Shown: piece by piece, positions 7,889-16,548 of the stretch | Layout: every line of letters starts with the position of its first letter | Numbering within the stretch: position 1 is the first letter of the stretch | Source of the DNA: Pseudomonas sp. MIACH | Lineage (GTDB): Bacteria; Pseudomonadota; Gammaproteobacteria; Pseudomonadales; Pseudomonadaceae | Length of the DNA: 64,000 bases | Reading direction: 5' to 3' | Assembly (NCBI RefSeq): GCF_001269925.1 | Contig: NZ_LHVO01000031.1 | Span: 44-64,043, forward strand | Position numbers and translations under genes: made by a program | The notes under the pieces: generated by a model | Databases searched by the model: none | What the model was told of the DNA's origin: nothing | Seen by the model: only the letters and a program-made list of their open reading frames with translations

Positions 7889-10705
7889 ATGAAACTCAAA
7901 CACTTCCTGCAACCCCTCGACTCCACCTTCTCCACGCCCAAGGCCGCCCGCAAGCTGCTGCGTCTGTTCGCCCTGGCGCTGGTGCTGGGGGTGTATGCGG
8001 GCGCCTACAGCTACCTGCGTGCGGCGTTCAGCGAGGAGATCTCGTTGCGGCGCAGCTATATGAATGAGGCGATTTCCGACGCGCAGAGTTTTTTTGTCAG
8101 CCGCCAGACGCTGCTCAAAAGCCTCGGCCTGTCGACGGTGCGGCATGTGACGGCGCCCGTAGGCAACCTCAATAACGTGCCCGCCGAAGAGGTGCATATC
8201 ACCCTCGGCGAAGCGGGCAATATCTGGAGCCTGTGGCTCACCCGACGCCTGCTCGATTACCTGGAGACGAACCAAGTCAACCTGATCTACGTGGCCCAGC
8301 GCGCCGAGCCGGCGGTGGAGCGCCTGTTTACCGTGCGCGCCGCGCCAGAGGCGGTGCCGGAGCCAGTATTGCAACGGCTGATGGCGGTGGATACCGGCAA
8401 GGTCTCGGTCAGCGATGAACTGTGGCTGACCGAGCAGAGTCGCCTGGATTCGCCGCTGTATATCTTCACGCGGCTGGACGACCGTAGCCCCGACTCGGGC
8501 TGGCTTGGCCTGGAAGTGGACGGGCCGGACCTGATCAATGCCCTGCAACATGAAAAGGCGGGCGACTTCATGTTGCTCGACGGCGCAGGGCAATTGATTT
8601 TCAGCAGTGCGCCCCATCAACCGACGGCGGCGCAAGTGTTACGCCAGTATCACTCTACGGCGAGCTTCGGTTGGGAGGGCAGCCGCTGGTTGCCGGACCG
8701 TCTGGCCATCCGCAAGCACCTGGGCTATTCGCAATGGCAGATCGTCTACAGCCTGGAGTTGCGTTCGCTGTTGCCCAGCCTGGCCATGCCACTGCTGGTG
8801 TGCCTGCTGGTGTGTGCGCTGGCGAGCGTGTTGATGCTGCGCCTGGTACGACGCATCGACCAGCGGCTGATTATCCCGGCGGCCAACCGCATTGAGGCGC
8901 TGGTGGAAAGCGAGGCGTTCAGCAGCGCCGTGATCCGCATCGCGCCGGTGGCCCTTTGCGTGCTGCGCCGCAGTGATGGCGGCGTGGTGCTGGAGAACCC
9001 CTTGTCACGCCAGTGGTTGGGCAACGGCCAGGAGCGTCAGCAGCTGTGCCACGATTGGATTCGCCGCGCCTTTGAGGAGGCCGAACAAATCAGCACCGAT
9101 GAGCTGCAAATGGCCGATGGTCGCCACCTGTTCCTGAGTTTTGCGCCGACCCGGTATCAGCGTGAGGAGGTATTGATCTGCGCGTTCAGCGATATAAGCG
9201 AGCGCAAGCAGGTGGAACTGGCCTTGCAGCAGGCGCGCACCCTGGCGGACGCGGCCAATGAGGCCAAGACGCTGTTCCTGGCGACCATGAGCCATGAAAT
9301 CCGCACGCCGCTGTACGGGGTGCTGGGCACCCTGGAATTGCTTGCCCGCACCGACCTCAACAGCCAGCAGCGCGGCTATCTGAATGCCATCGAAGGCTCC
9401 TCGGCGAACCTGCTGCAACTGATCTGCGACGTGCTGGATGTCTCGAAGATCGAGGCCGGGCAACTGTCTCTCGAACTCACGGTATTTTCGCCACTGGAGT
9501 TGGTGCAGGAGGTGATCCAAGGCTACGCGGGGGCTGCGCAGAGCAAGGGGCTGCAACTGTTCGCCTGCCTGGATCCGCAACTGCCGGACCGCGTGCGCGG
9601 TGATGTCACGCGCATTCGCCAGATCCTGAATAACCTGCTTAACAATGCGCTGAAGTTCACCGAGAGTGGGCGGATCGTGCTGCGCCTGCGCCTGGAAAGC
9701 CGCGAGGGCGAGCGCGCAATGCTGCAATGGCAAGTGGTCGATACCGGCAAGGGCATTGCGGCGCAAGACCAGCAGTACCTGTTCGAACCGTTCTTTCAGG
9801 CTAGTGGCAATGCCAATGTGGTGGCGGGCACCGGGCTGGGGCTGTCGATCTGCAAGCGCCTGGTGCATTTGATGAACGGTACGCTGCGGGTGGTCAGCGA
9901 GCCGGGCCTGGGCAGCAGTTTTACCTTTACCTTACCGCTGGAGCAGGTGAGTGAGCAGGCCCATGAGCCATGGGCGCTGCCGCTGCTGGGCGAACGGGTC
10001 TACGTGGTGTCGCCGGTGCGTGAGCTGGCCGAAAGCGTCGGCGGCTGGTTGCGCCGCTGGGGCGCGCGGGCGCAATTGGGCATGCCCGAATCCACCGACC
10101 CCGGCGCGGTGCTGGTGGAGCTCTACCCTGGCCCGACCGAACCCGATCAGCGGCCGCGATGGCCGGGCCCGCGCGTGACGGCGGCGGTCGATGAGCATGG
10201 TGGCTACCAAGCGCCGGGCGCCTGCTGGCAGATCGGCTTGAATAATCTGCACGCGCTCAACCGTGCGGTCAGTCGTGCACAGGGCATCGAAGAAAGCTTG
10301 TCGCCCAGCCTCGGTGAGGCGCCGGTCGCGTTCAACCTGAACCTGCGCCTGCTGGTGGCCGAAGACAACCTGATCAACCAACTGATCCTGCGCGACCAGT
10401 TGGAAGAGCTCGGTTGCACCGTCGTGCTGGCTGGCGATGGGATCGAAGCGTTGTCGCGGTGGGGGGAAAGTGCATTCGACATGATCCTCACCGACGTCAA
10501 CATGCCCCGCATGAACGGCTACGAACTCACCGAGCAACTGCGCCGCCTGGGCTGCTCGCTGCCGATCATTGGGGCCACCGCCAACGCCATGCTCGATGAG
10601 GCCGAGCGCTGCCTCAGCGCTGGCATGGACCACTGCCTGGTCAAGCCCTTTACCCTGCGAGCCCTTTATCAGTGCCTTCAACGCTATCAGAGGAGCGTGC
10701 TTTGA
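7889..10705 (+). CDS. pvrS: RcsC/PvrS-like hybrid sensor kinase without HPt
   Basis: A 938-residue inner-membrane sensor. It has a membrane segment at about 24-44, a periplasmic sensing domain to about 295, a second membrane segment (LLVCLLVCALASVLMLRLV), an RcsC-type PAS-like linker (SEAFSSAVIRIAPVALCVLR), a HisKA domain with the phosphorylated His in MSHEIRTPLYG (His469), an HATPase with N box LNNLLNNALKF and G box GTGLGLSICKR, and a receiver domain with Asp869 in LTDVNMPRMNGYE. Unlike the second kinase at 12026 it ends right after the receiver, so it has no HPt. Gene order (kinase, REC-EAL, RcsC, RcsB, fimbriae) matches pvrS of P. aeruginosa PAPI-1; the symbol is by synteny. Confidence 0.85.
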   Translation: MKLKHFLQPLDSTFSTPKAARKLLRLFALALVLGVYAGAYSYLRAAFSEEISLRRSYMNEAISDAQSFFVSRQTLLKSLGLSTVRHVTAPVGNLNNVPAEEVHITLGEAGNIWSLWLTRRLLDYLETNQVNLIYVAQRAEPAVERLFTVRAAPEAVPEPVLQRLMAVDTGKVSVSDELWLTEQSRLDSPLYIFTRLDDRSPDSGWLGLEVDGPDLINALQHEKAGDFMLLDGAGQLIFSSAPHQPTAAQVLRQYHSTASFGWEGSRWLPDRLAIRKHLGYSQWQIVYSLELRSLLPSLAMPLLVCLLVCALASVLMLRLVRRIDQRLIIPAANRIEALVESEAFSSAVIRIAPVALCVLRRSDGGVVLENPLSRQWLGNGQERQQLCHDWIRRAFEEAEQISTDELQMADGRHLFLSFAPTRYQREEVLICAFSDISERKQVELALQQARTLADAANEAKTLFLATMSHEIRTPLYGVLGTLELLARTDLNSQQRGYLNAIEGSSANLLQLICDVLDVSKIEAGQLSLELTVFSPLELVQEVIQGYAGAAQSKGLQLFACLDPQLPDRVRGDVTRIRQILNNLLNNALKFTESGRIVLRLRLESREGERAMLQWQVVDTGKGIAAQDQQYLFEPFFQASGNANVVAGTGLGLSICKRLVHLMNGTLRVVSEPGLGSSFTFTLPLEQVSEQAHEPWALPLLGERVYVVSPVRELAESVGGWLRRWGARAQLGMPESTDPGAVLVELYPGPTEPDQRPRWPGPRVTAAVDEHGGYQAPGACWQIGLNNLHALNRAVSRAQGIEESLSPSLGEAPVAFNLNLRLLVAEDNLINQLILRDQLEELGCTVVLAGDGIEALSRWGESAFDMILTDVNMPRMNGYELTEQLRRLGCSLPIIGATANAMLDEAERCLSAGMDHCLVKPFTLRALYQCLQRYQRSVL

Positions 10706-11901
10706 GTGGTTATCGCGTGCTCATTGTGGAGGATCATCCTTTTCAACATGAGTACCTGATCAACGTCTTCCAGGGCATCGGCGGGTTTGACGTCGACGTG
10801 GTCTGGGACGGTGCCAGCGCGTTGCAACGCCTGGCCCGCCAGCGGTATGACCTGCTGCTCAGCGACTTGATGATGCCGGGCATGGACGGTGTGCAATTGA
10901 TCCAGCAACTGGCGCGGCTGCCAGCGCCGCCGGCCCTGGCGCTGATGAGCGTGGCCTCCCGGCGCATGCTGGTGGGGGCCGGGCAGGTGGCGGGTAACCT
11001 GGGCCTTACGGTCGCCGGGCTGATTTCCAAGCCGGTGTGTGAGCCGCAGGTACGCACCCTGCGCGATTGCCTCGACAAACTGGCCGAGCAGGCTCGCGCA
11101 CCTTGCTGTCGTCGCGGCATCAGCCTGGCGCGAGATAGCCTGGTGCGCGCCTTGGCCAATGGCGAAATCCAGGCCTGGTTCCAGCCCAAGAAGTCCCTGC
11201 ATGACGGGCGCATCGTCGGCGCCGAAGCGCTGGCCCGCTGGGTTCACCCGGTGGAAGGGCTGTTGATGCCCGCCGAGTTCCTCGGTGAAATTGAGCGCCA
11301 AGGCCTGGAAACCCAACTGTTGACCAGCGTCCTCACACAGACGCTGGCCGCCCAGGCCCAGTGGGCGCAACTCGGTTACCGGTTGCCGGTGTCGATCAAT
11401 TTGCCCACCCACTTGCTCGACCAAAGCGACCTGGTCGACCGCCTGCTCGCCCAAGTGCAGCACAACGACGCCGAGCCCCGGCAAATCACCTTCGAATTGA
11501 TGGAAAGCTCCACCACACAGCTGGCCAGTAACTACTACGCTGGAGCATGCCGCTTGCGCATGATGGGCTTTGGCCTGGCGCAGGATGATTTTGGCAAGGG
11601 CTTCAGCTCCTACTTCAACCTGGTCTCCACGCCGTTCAATGAGGTGAAGATCGACCGCTCGCTGGTGCACGGCTGTGCGCAGAACGAGAACCTGGCGTCA
11701 GCGTTGCAAAGCATCGTCGAACTGGGTCGCAAGCTGGGGTTGACCACCGTTGCCGAAGGCGCCGAGAGCCAGGCAGAGCTGGCGGTACTGCGGCGTATCC
11801 GCTGTGACCAGGTGCAAGGCTTCCTGATTTCACAAGGGGTGGCGGCGGATAAATTCAGCGCGTTGTTGATAGAGGATGGCCCTGCGCCAGCACTTATCTG
11901 A
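10702..11901 (+). CDS. pvrR: PvrR-like response regulator with EAL c-di-GMP phosphodiesterase
   Basis: The best start is TTG at 10702, overlapping the kinase stop (TTGA) with GAGGAG eight bases upstream; the in-frame ATG at 10672 lies inside the kinase. The 399-residue product has a receiver domain (VEDHP, phosphoacceptor Asp55 in LLSDLMMPGMDG) and an EAL domain: EALARW (Glu175), FELMESS, DDFGKGFSS, KIDRSLV, AEGAES and DQVQGF. All metal and catalytic residues of active EAL enzymes appear present, although the usual Thr of the DFGTGYSS loop is Lys. It should hydrolyse c-di-GMP in a phosphorylation-dependent way and lower fimbrial or biofilm output, as PvrR does. Confidence 0.88.
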   Translation: MSGYRVLIVEDHPFQHEYLINVFQGIGGFDVDVVWDGASALQRLARQRYDLLLSDLMMPGMDGVQLIQQLARLPAPPALALMSVASRRMLVGAGQVAGNLGLTVAGLISKPVCEPQVRTLRDCLDKLAEQARAPCCRRGISLARDSLVRALANGEIQAWFQPKKSLHDGRIVGAEALARWVHPVEGLLMPAEFLGEIERQGLETQLLTSVLTQTLAAQAQWAQLGYRLPVSINLPTHLLDQSDLVDRLLAQVQHNDAEPRQITFELMESSTTQLASNYYAGACRLRMMGFGLAQDDFGKGFSSYFNLVSTPFNEVKIDRSLVHGCAQNENLASALQSIVELGRKLGLTTVAEGAESQAELAVLRRIRCDQVQGFLISQGVAADKFSALLIEDGPAPALI

Positions 11902-12025
11902 GCGCCCAGGGTCACACAGTCAAGAAGCCCAGAGGAAGGGTCGCCCGGCCAGCCGGGTGTTATTGGCCAATGCCGGGATCATGCGTAGGCCCCACCTCCT
12001 GACTCAGGCTTCAGCGGTATTGACG

Positions 12026-14938
12026 ATGAAACATGCAAGTCTGCGCCTGGACAAACTGGCGCAAAGTTCCCAGCGCCTGAACACAGCCCTGCTGCTACTG
12101 ACAGGGTTGGCGTTGTTGCTGTCCAGCAGCTGCTACTGGGCGGTATCGCGGTTGCTCGATGCCGAACAGGAAAAAGTCGAGTTTCACTTCGCTCGTGTCG
12201 TGGAAATTATCCATGAACATGAGACGTTCCTGCGCAATGTGGTCACCGGTTACAGCCGCAGCAATGCGCCGCCGCTGCCGGCCGTGCAGTCGACCTCAGT
12301 GGTGGAGTTGCAGCGCGATGCCGGGCAGGTGGTGCTGCAGGCCAAGGGCTTTGCGTTGTCGTTGCCCTTCACCTTGTCCCACGACGCAGGGTTTTCGGCG
12401 GATGACACGCGCCGGGCGCTGGCCTTTGGGGTGCAGTTGACCGATTACTACGGCGGCTTCTGGTCCAGCTCGTTCTACGCCTCGCCGCAGCTGTTCGTGT
12501 TTACTCCCCATGACGTCGCCAGTCTGGCTGTGCCCGGCATTGGCGGTCTGCGCCAGCACCAGCCGTTGTTGCGCGAGCAGTACCGCGACGTGGTGACCCG
12601 CTTGCAGCAGTTGCAACAGAGCCAAAGCCAGTTGCTCAACGACACTCGCGTGCGCTGGATGCGCGCACCGTTGCAGCTGTATCAAAACAGCCGCAACGTG
12701 GTCGCGATGATCGGCCTCGATGCGCCCGCTGCCGTGCTCCCGGTCAATCAATCCCAGGGGCTGCTGACCTTGGCAGCCGTAGTGGATACCTCCCAGGTGG
12801 ATGAATTCGAGCGGGTGCTGCAGCTGTCGGTGTACAACCAGTTCACCCTGATCTCGCCCCAGGGTGATGTGTTGCTCGGCAGTCTTGGTGATGAACACCT
12901 GGCCCCCCTGGGCCTGAGCTTCAACAGCCAAGGCTTGCGCTTCAAGCTGATCAGCGAGGGCGGCGAGCACTGGACCGGTTTGTATGCCATCAGCTATCAG
13001 GACTTCCTGCGCTACGCCAAGTGGCCGCTGCTCGGGCTGGGCCTGACGTTCCTCGCCGCCGTGCTGCTGGGCTGGTGGATCAACCACTGGTACAGGACCC
13101 GCATCGTCAGCCCCGCCCAGCGCGCCCAGGAGCGACTCTTCGAGAGCGAAGCGTTCAACCGCATCATGTTGCACAACGCCCCGGCGGGCTTGTGCGTGGT
13201 CCGCCGCCACGATCGCCAGTTGCTGCTGGAAAACCAGCGTGCCCTGCAACTGGGCGGTACCGCGCCCTTGTTGGAAGTCCTCAAGGCCAACGATGGCCCG
13301 GACACCCCTGGCGAGATGTGCCTGGCGGTGGAGGGGCGCTACCTGCAGGTCGTGCTGGTGGCGGCGCGCTACGAGGGCGAGGACGTGTTTCTCTGCGGCT
13401 GCAATGACATCACCCGGCACGTGGACGAAACCCTGCTGTTGAACCAGGCCCGCCGGGAAGCCACCGCTGCCAATGAGGCCAAGACCGTGTTCCTGGCAAC
13501 CATGAGCCACGAGATCCGCACGCCGTTGTATGGCGTGCTCGGCAACCTGGAACTGATGGCCATGACCGCCATGAGCGAGCGCCAGCGCCAGTACCTGGAA
13601 ATTATCCAAAGCTCCTCCACAGTGCTGTTCCAACTGATCAGCAACATTCTGGACGTGTCGAAAATCGAGTCCGGGCAAATGGCGGTGGAAGCTGCGCCGT
13701 TCAACCCCGGCCAACTGGTCGAGGAATCGGTGCTCGGCTTCAGCGCCACGGCGCGCAACAAGGGGTTGCAGATCGACGCGGAGATCGACCCGCAAGTGCC
13801 CCGGCAACTGCTCGGTGATGCAGGACGGATCCGTCAGATCCTGCATAACCTGCTGGGCAATGCGATCAAGTTCACCGAGTCGGGACGCGTGCGTCTGCGC
13901 CTGACCGTGCAGGAACTGCAGGAGGATCACGTTGCTTTGCAATGGCAGGTCACCGACACCGGCGTGGGCATTCCAGAAAAGGCCCTGGACCAGTTGTTCA
14001 AGCCGTTCTATCAAGTGGCCGGCGGTCAGGACGGCAATGGTGCAGGGCTGGGGTTGTCGATCTGTTCGCGCTTGAGCGAGTTGATGGGCGGCCACATGCG
14101 CGTAGTCAGTGAACCGGGGCTGGGCAGCAGTTTCTCGTTGTTCATCACCTTGCCGATCCTCAGCAATGCGCCTTCAACCGCTCACCCGGCCCTGGCCGAG
14201 CCGTGCCTGGATGCACCGTGCCTGAACGTGCGCGTGCTGGTGGCCGAAGACAACCCGGTCAGCCAGGCCGTGCTGCGCGAACAGCTCGAAGCCCTCGGCG
14301 CCCAGGCCACGGTGGCGCGGGACGGCGAGCACGCCCTGCAAATCTGGGGTTCGCAGCCCTTTGACCTGGTGATCACCGACATCAACATGCCGCGCCTCAA
14401 CGGCTACGACCTCGCCCGCGCCCTGCGCGAACAGGGCGTGCAGGTGCCGATTATCGGCGTCACCGCCAATGCCTTGCGCGAGGAGGGCGAACGCTGCCTG
14501 GCGGTGGGCATGAACGCCTGGGTGGTCAAGCCGCTGAGCATGGGCATGCTGCGCCAGGCCTTGATGGCGCACTGTCGCCGCGCCACGGCCCTGGCGATAC
14601 CGTCGGTGGATCGGGATCGTGAAGGCTGGATCGAATTGTCTGCATCCATGCGCCAATTGATGGGCGACACCTTGCTGGCCGACGTGCAGCACATCGAACA
14701 GGCCCTCGCCGCCGGCGATGCCGAGCGAGTGCGCCAGCGCCTGCACAGCCTTAACGGCGCATTGGCCAGTGTGCGTGCCGGGGCTTTATCCACGGCGTGT
14801 CAGACCTGGGAAAACACGTTGTACGACAGCCCCCTGGATAGCCGCGCCACCCAGCAGATCGGCGTGTTGTGTGCACGTTTGACGGCGGTGGCGCAGTGCC
14901 TGTTGGCAGAGTCAACCGCTCACAAGGAAGATAAATAA
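12026..14938 (+). CDS. rcsC: RcsC-like hybrid sensor kinase with receiver and HPt
   Basis: A 970-residue protein from the ATG at 12026 (MKHASLRLDK); the frame extends upstream but that part looks untranslated. Order: membrane segment (about 18-40), periplasmic domain, second membrane segment (WPLLGLGLTFLAAVLLGWW), RcsC-type linker (SEAFNRIMLHNAPAGLCVVR), HisKA with His495 in MSHEIRTPLYG, HATPase (GAGLGLSICSR), receiver with Asp785 in ITDINMPRLNGYD, and a C-terminal HPt with RLHSLNGALASV (His907). It closely resembles the 7889 kinase, so the two are probably duplicates. It should phosphorylate the RcsB-like regulator at 14938, whose start overlaps its stop by one base. Confidence 0.87.
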   Translation: MKHASLRLDKLAQSSQRLNTALLLLTGLALLLSSSCYWAVSRLLDAEQEKVEFHFARVVEIIHEHETFLRNVVTGYSRSNAPPLPAVQSTSVVELQRDAGQVVLQAKGFALSLPFTLSHDAGFSADDTRRALAFGVQLTDYYGGFWSSSFYASPQLFVFTPHDVASLAVPGIGGLRQHQPLLREQYRDVVTRLQQLQQSQSQLLNDTRVRWMRAPLQLYQNSRNVVAMIGLDAPAAVLPVNQSQGLLTLAAVVDTSQVDEFERVLQLSVYNQFTLISPQGDVLLGSLGDEHLAPLGLSFNSQGLRFKLISEGGEHWTGLYAISYQDFLRYAKWPLLGLGLTFLAAVLLGWWINHWYRTRIVSPAQRAQERLFESEAFNRIMLHNAPAGLCVVRRHDRQLLLENQRALQLGGTAPLLEVLKANDGPDTPGEMCLAVEGRYLQVVLVAARYEGEDVFLCGCNDITRHVDETLLLNQARREATAANEAKTVFLATMSHEIRTPLYGVLGNLELMAMTAMSERQRQYLEIIQSSSTVLFQLISNILDVSKIESGQMAVEAAPFNPGQLVEESVLGFSATARNKGLQIDAEIDPQVPRQLLGDAGRIRQILHNLLGNAIKFTESGRVRLRLTVQELQEDHVALQWQVTDTGVGIPEKALDQLFKPFYQVAGGQDGNGAGLGLSICSRLSELMGGHMRVVSEPGLGSSFSLFITLPILSNAPSTAHPALAEPCLDAPCLNVRVLVAEDNPVSQAVLREQLEALGAQATVARDGEHALQIWGSQPFDLVITDINMPRLNGYDLARALREQGVQVPIIGVTANALREEGERCLAVGMNAWVVKPLSMGMLRQALMAHCRRATALAIPSVDRDREGWIELSASMRQLMGDTLLADVQHIEQALAAGDAERVRQRLHSLNGALASVRAGALSTACQTWENTLYDSPLDSRATQQIGVLCARLTAVAQCLLAESTAHKEDK

Positions 14939-15585
14939 TGCGAGAAATGAACGTCGTGATCGCCGATGACCACCCGATCGTGCTGGTGGGCGTGCGTGAG
15001 ATTGTGCAGCGTGATTCACGTTATACGTTGGTGGGCGAGGCGGTTAGTTCCAGCGAACTGATCGAGCAGTTGCGCACCCATCGACCGCAAGTGTTGATCA
15101 CCGATTTCAACATGCCCGGCGATGACACCTATGGCGATGGCTTGAAGCTCATCGAGTACATCCTGCGCCACTTCCCGCAGACCCAGGTGCTGGTGCTGAC
15201 CATGATTTCCAACAGCTTGATCCTCACTCGCCTGCAGGAGCTGGGCGTCGCCGGGGTGATCCAGAAGAACCACCTGCACGGCGAGATCGAAAAGGCCCTG
15301 GGCGCGATCAGTGCCCAGCGCAGCTACCAGGCGCCGATGCCGGTGGCGACGTCCGTGGTGGGCAACGGGTTTCAGGTGCAGGAGCGGTTCCAGAGCTTGT
15401 CGCCGCGAGAGATGGAGGTGCTGCGTTTGTTTGTGACCGGGATGAGCGTCAGCGATATTGCGCGGCAGTTGAGCCGCAGCAACAAGACCGTCAGCGCGCA
15501 GAAGATCTCGGCCATGCGCAAGCTGGATGTCGACAGCGACCAGGCGTTGCTGACGTATTGCATCGAGGCGCGGCAGTTTCAGTAG
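14938..15585 (+). CDS. rcsB: RcsB-like LuxR/NarL response regulator
   Basis: A 215-residue regulator. The receiver domain starts VVIADDHPIVLVGVREIVQR and has phosphoacceptor Asp56 in LITDFNMPGDDTYGDGLKLI, the RcsB-typical phosphorylation loop. A NarL-type helix-turn-helix follows at about 153-200 (LSPREMEVLRLFVTGMSVSD, then KTVSAQKISAMRKL). Its ATG overlaps the rcsC-like stop (TAATG), so the kinase and regulator are coupled. Its stop is directly next to the stop of the last fimbrial gene on the other strand. By homology with PAPI-1 RcsB it should activate the fimbrial operon. Confidence 0.9.
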   Translation: MREMNVVIADDHPIVLVGVREIVQRDSRYTLVGEAVSSSELIEQLRTHRPQVLITDFNMPGDDTYGDGLKLIEYILRHFPQTQVLVLTMISNSLILTRLQELGVAGVIQKNHLHGEIEKALGAISAQRSYQAPMPVATSVVGNGFQVQERFQSLSPREMEVLRLFVTGMSVSDIARQLSRSNKTVSAQKISAMRKLDVDSDQALLTYCIEARQFQ

Positions 15586-16074
15586 TCAGCGATACGTCAT
15601 CTGCATCAGCAGCGTGGCGTTATAGCTGCCCGCTTCGGGCAGTTCTCCCACGGACACGGGCTTGACGCGCAGGGTCAGTTGCAGTGACCCGTCTTCGACC
15701 GGCCAGGTGCCGGTTTCACCCAGGCTGACATCAGCCTTTGCGCCTTTATTCAGCAGACCCAGATGCAATCCCAGGGCTTTGCGGCTGGTGAGCAGGGTGT
15801 GGCTATCGACGCTGCCCAGGCCTGCCGAGAGGGTAAGGCTCACCTGGCTGTTGGCCTGGCAATCGAACACCAGCGGCACGTCGGTAACGCTGGCACTGTT
15901 ATCGGCCAACTGGTTGATGTTGACGTTGCCCAACTCCACCTGTTGCGTAGTGGGAAAACGCGCCGCGCAAGGCGGGGCGATGAGCTTGCCGGTGACGTCG
16001 ATCTGCGCTTCATCCGCCGATTGCGCAAGGGCGGTGCCGGCCACGGCCAGTAGCATCCAGATGAGCGTTTTCAT
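15586..16074 (-). CDS. minor fimbrial subunit 2
   Basis: A 162-residue exported pilin-like protein: signal peptide to about residue 18 (LAVAGTALAQS), then a donor-strand-type N-terminus (QIDVTGKLIAPPCAARFP) with the two pilin cysteines (PPC and VFDCQ), and a C-terminus ending LLMQMTYR, the beta zipper sequence recognised by chaperones. It is the last gene of the fimbrial operon and its ATG overlaps the previous stop by four bases. It probably forms part of the fibre tip or a terminator of growth, like FimF/FimG. It ends base-to-base with the rcsB-like gene. Confidence 0.82.
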   Translation of the reverse strand: MKTLIWMLLAVAGTALAQSADEAQIDVTGKLIAPPCAARFPTTQQVELGNVNINQLADNSASVTDVPLVFDCQANSQVSLTLSAGLGSVDSHTLLTSRKALGLHLGLLNKGAKADVSLGETGTWPVEDGSLQLTLRVKPVSVGELPEAGSYNATLLMQMTYR

Positions 16075-16538
16075 AGGTAATTAATGGTCATGACCATGGC
16101 CGAGGTGAACGCGCCCGGTGTCAGCGCCCCGCGTGCCACCAGTTGCGCCTTGAGGCTGATATCCACGCTGCCGCTGAGGTTGCTGTAGGCCTTGGTCGTG
16201 CCGGTGAGGTTCGCCGCTGTATTGTCGGCCCATAGCAACGACACCCCGAGGTTGTCGGCGGTGGTCTTGGCCACGGTGCTGGTATAGGTGCCGTTGTTGG
16301 CGCTGAAGCTGACGTTCAGCGATGAGCCCGCCGGGCAGGTCATACGCACCGGCACCGCGACGGTTTCGGTGGTCGCCACCTGGTCGGTGCGCACATTGCC
16401 AAACGCCGCGGTGAGGGTGGTGCCGGTGCTCAGCACACAGGGTGGGCGGGTGAGCGTGCCGCTGACGGTGATATTCACCGTGTCGGCGGCTTGGGCGGTG
16501 GCGCTGAGCAGCACCAGGGCGAACAGCGAAGTTTTCAT
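16071..16538 (-). CDS. minor fimbrial subunit 1
   Basis: A 155-residue pilin-domain protein with a signal peptide (LFALVLLSATAQAAD), an N-terminal donor strand (NITVSGTLTRPPCVLSTGTT), a second Cys in MTCPAG and the typical end SAMVMTINYL. The spacing of the cysteines and the C-terminal beta strand fit type 1/P-pilus adaptor subunits. It lies ten bases after the adhesin-like gene and overlaps the next gene by four bases, so the three are co-translated. It is a paralogue of the 15586 product, probably a tip adaptor. Confidence 0.83.
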   Translation of the reverse strand: MKTSLFALVLLSATAQAADTVNITVSGTLTRPPCVLSTGTTLTAAFGNVRTDQVATTETVAVPVRMTCPAGSSLNVSFSANNGTYTSTVAKTTADNLGVSLLWADNTAANLTGTTKAYSNLSGSVDISLKAQLVARGALTPGAFTSAMVMTINYL

Positions 16539-16548
16539 GGCAAGGGCC

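Noticed and set aside
12296..14095. A 599-codon open frame antisense to the RcsC-like kinase
   Set aside because: Gln/His-rich shadow without recognisable domain.
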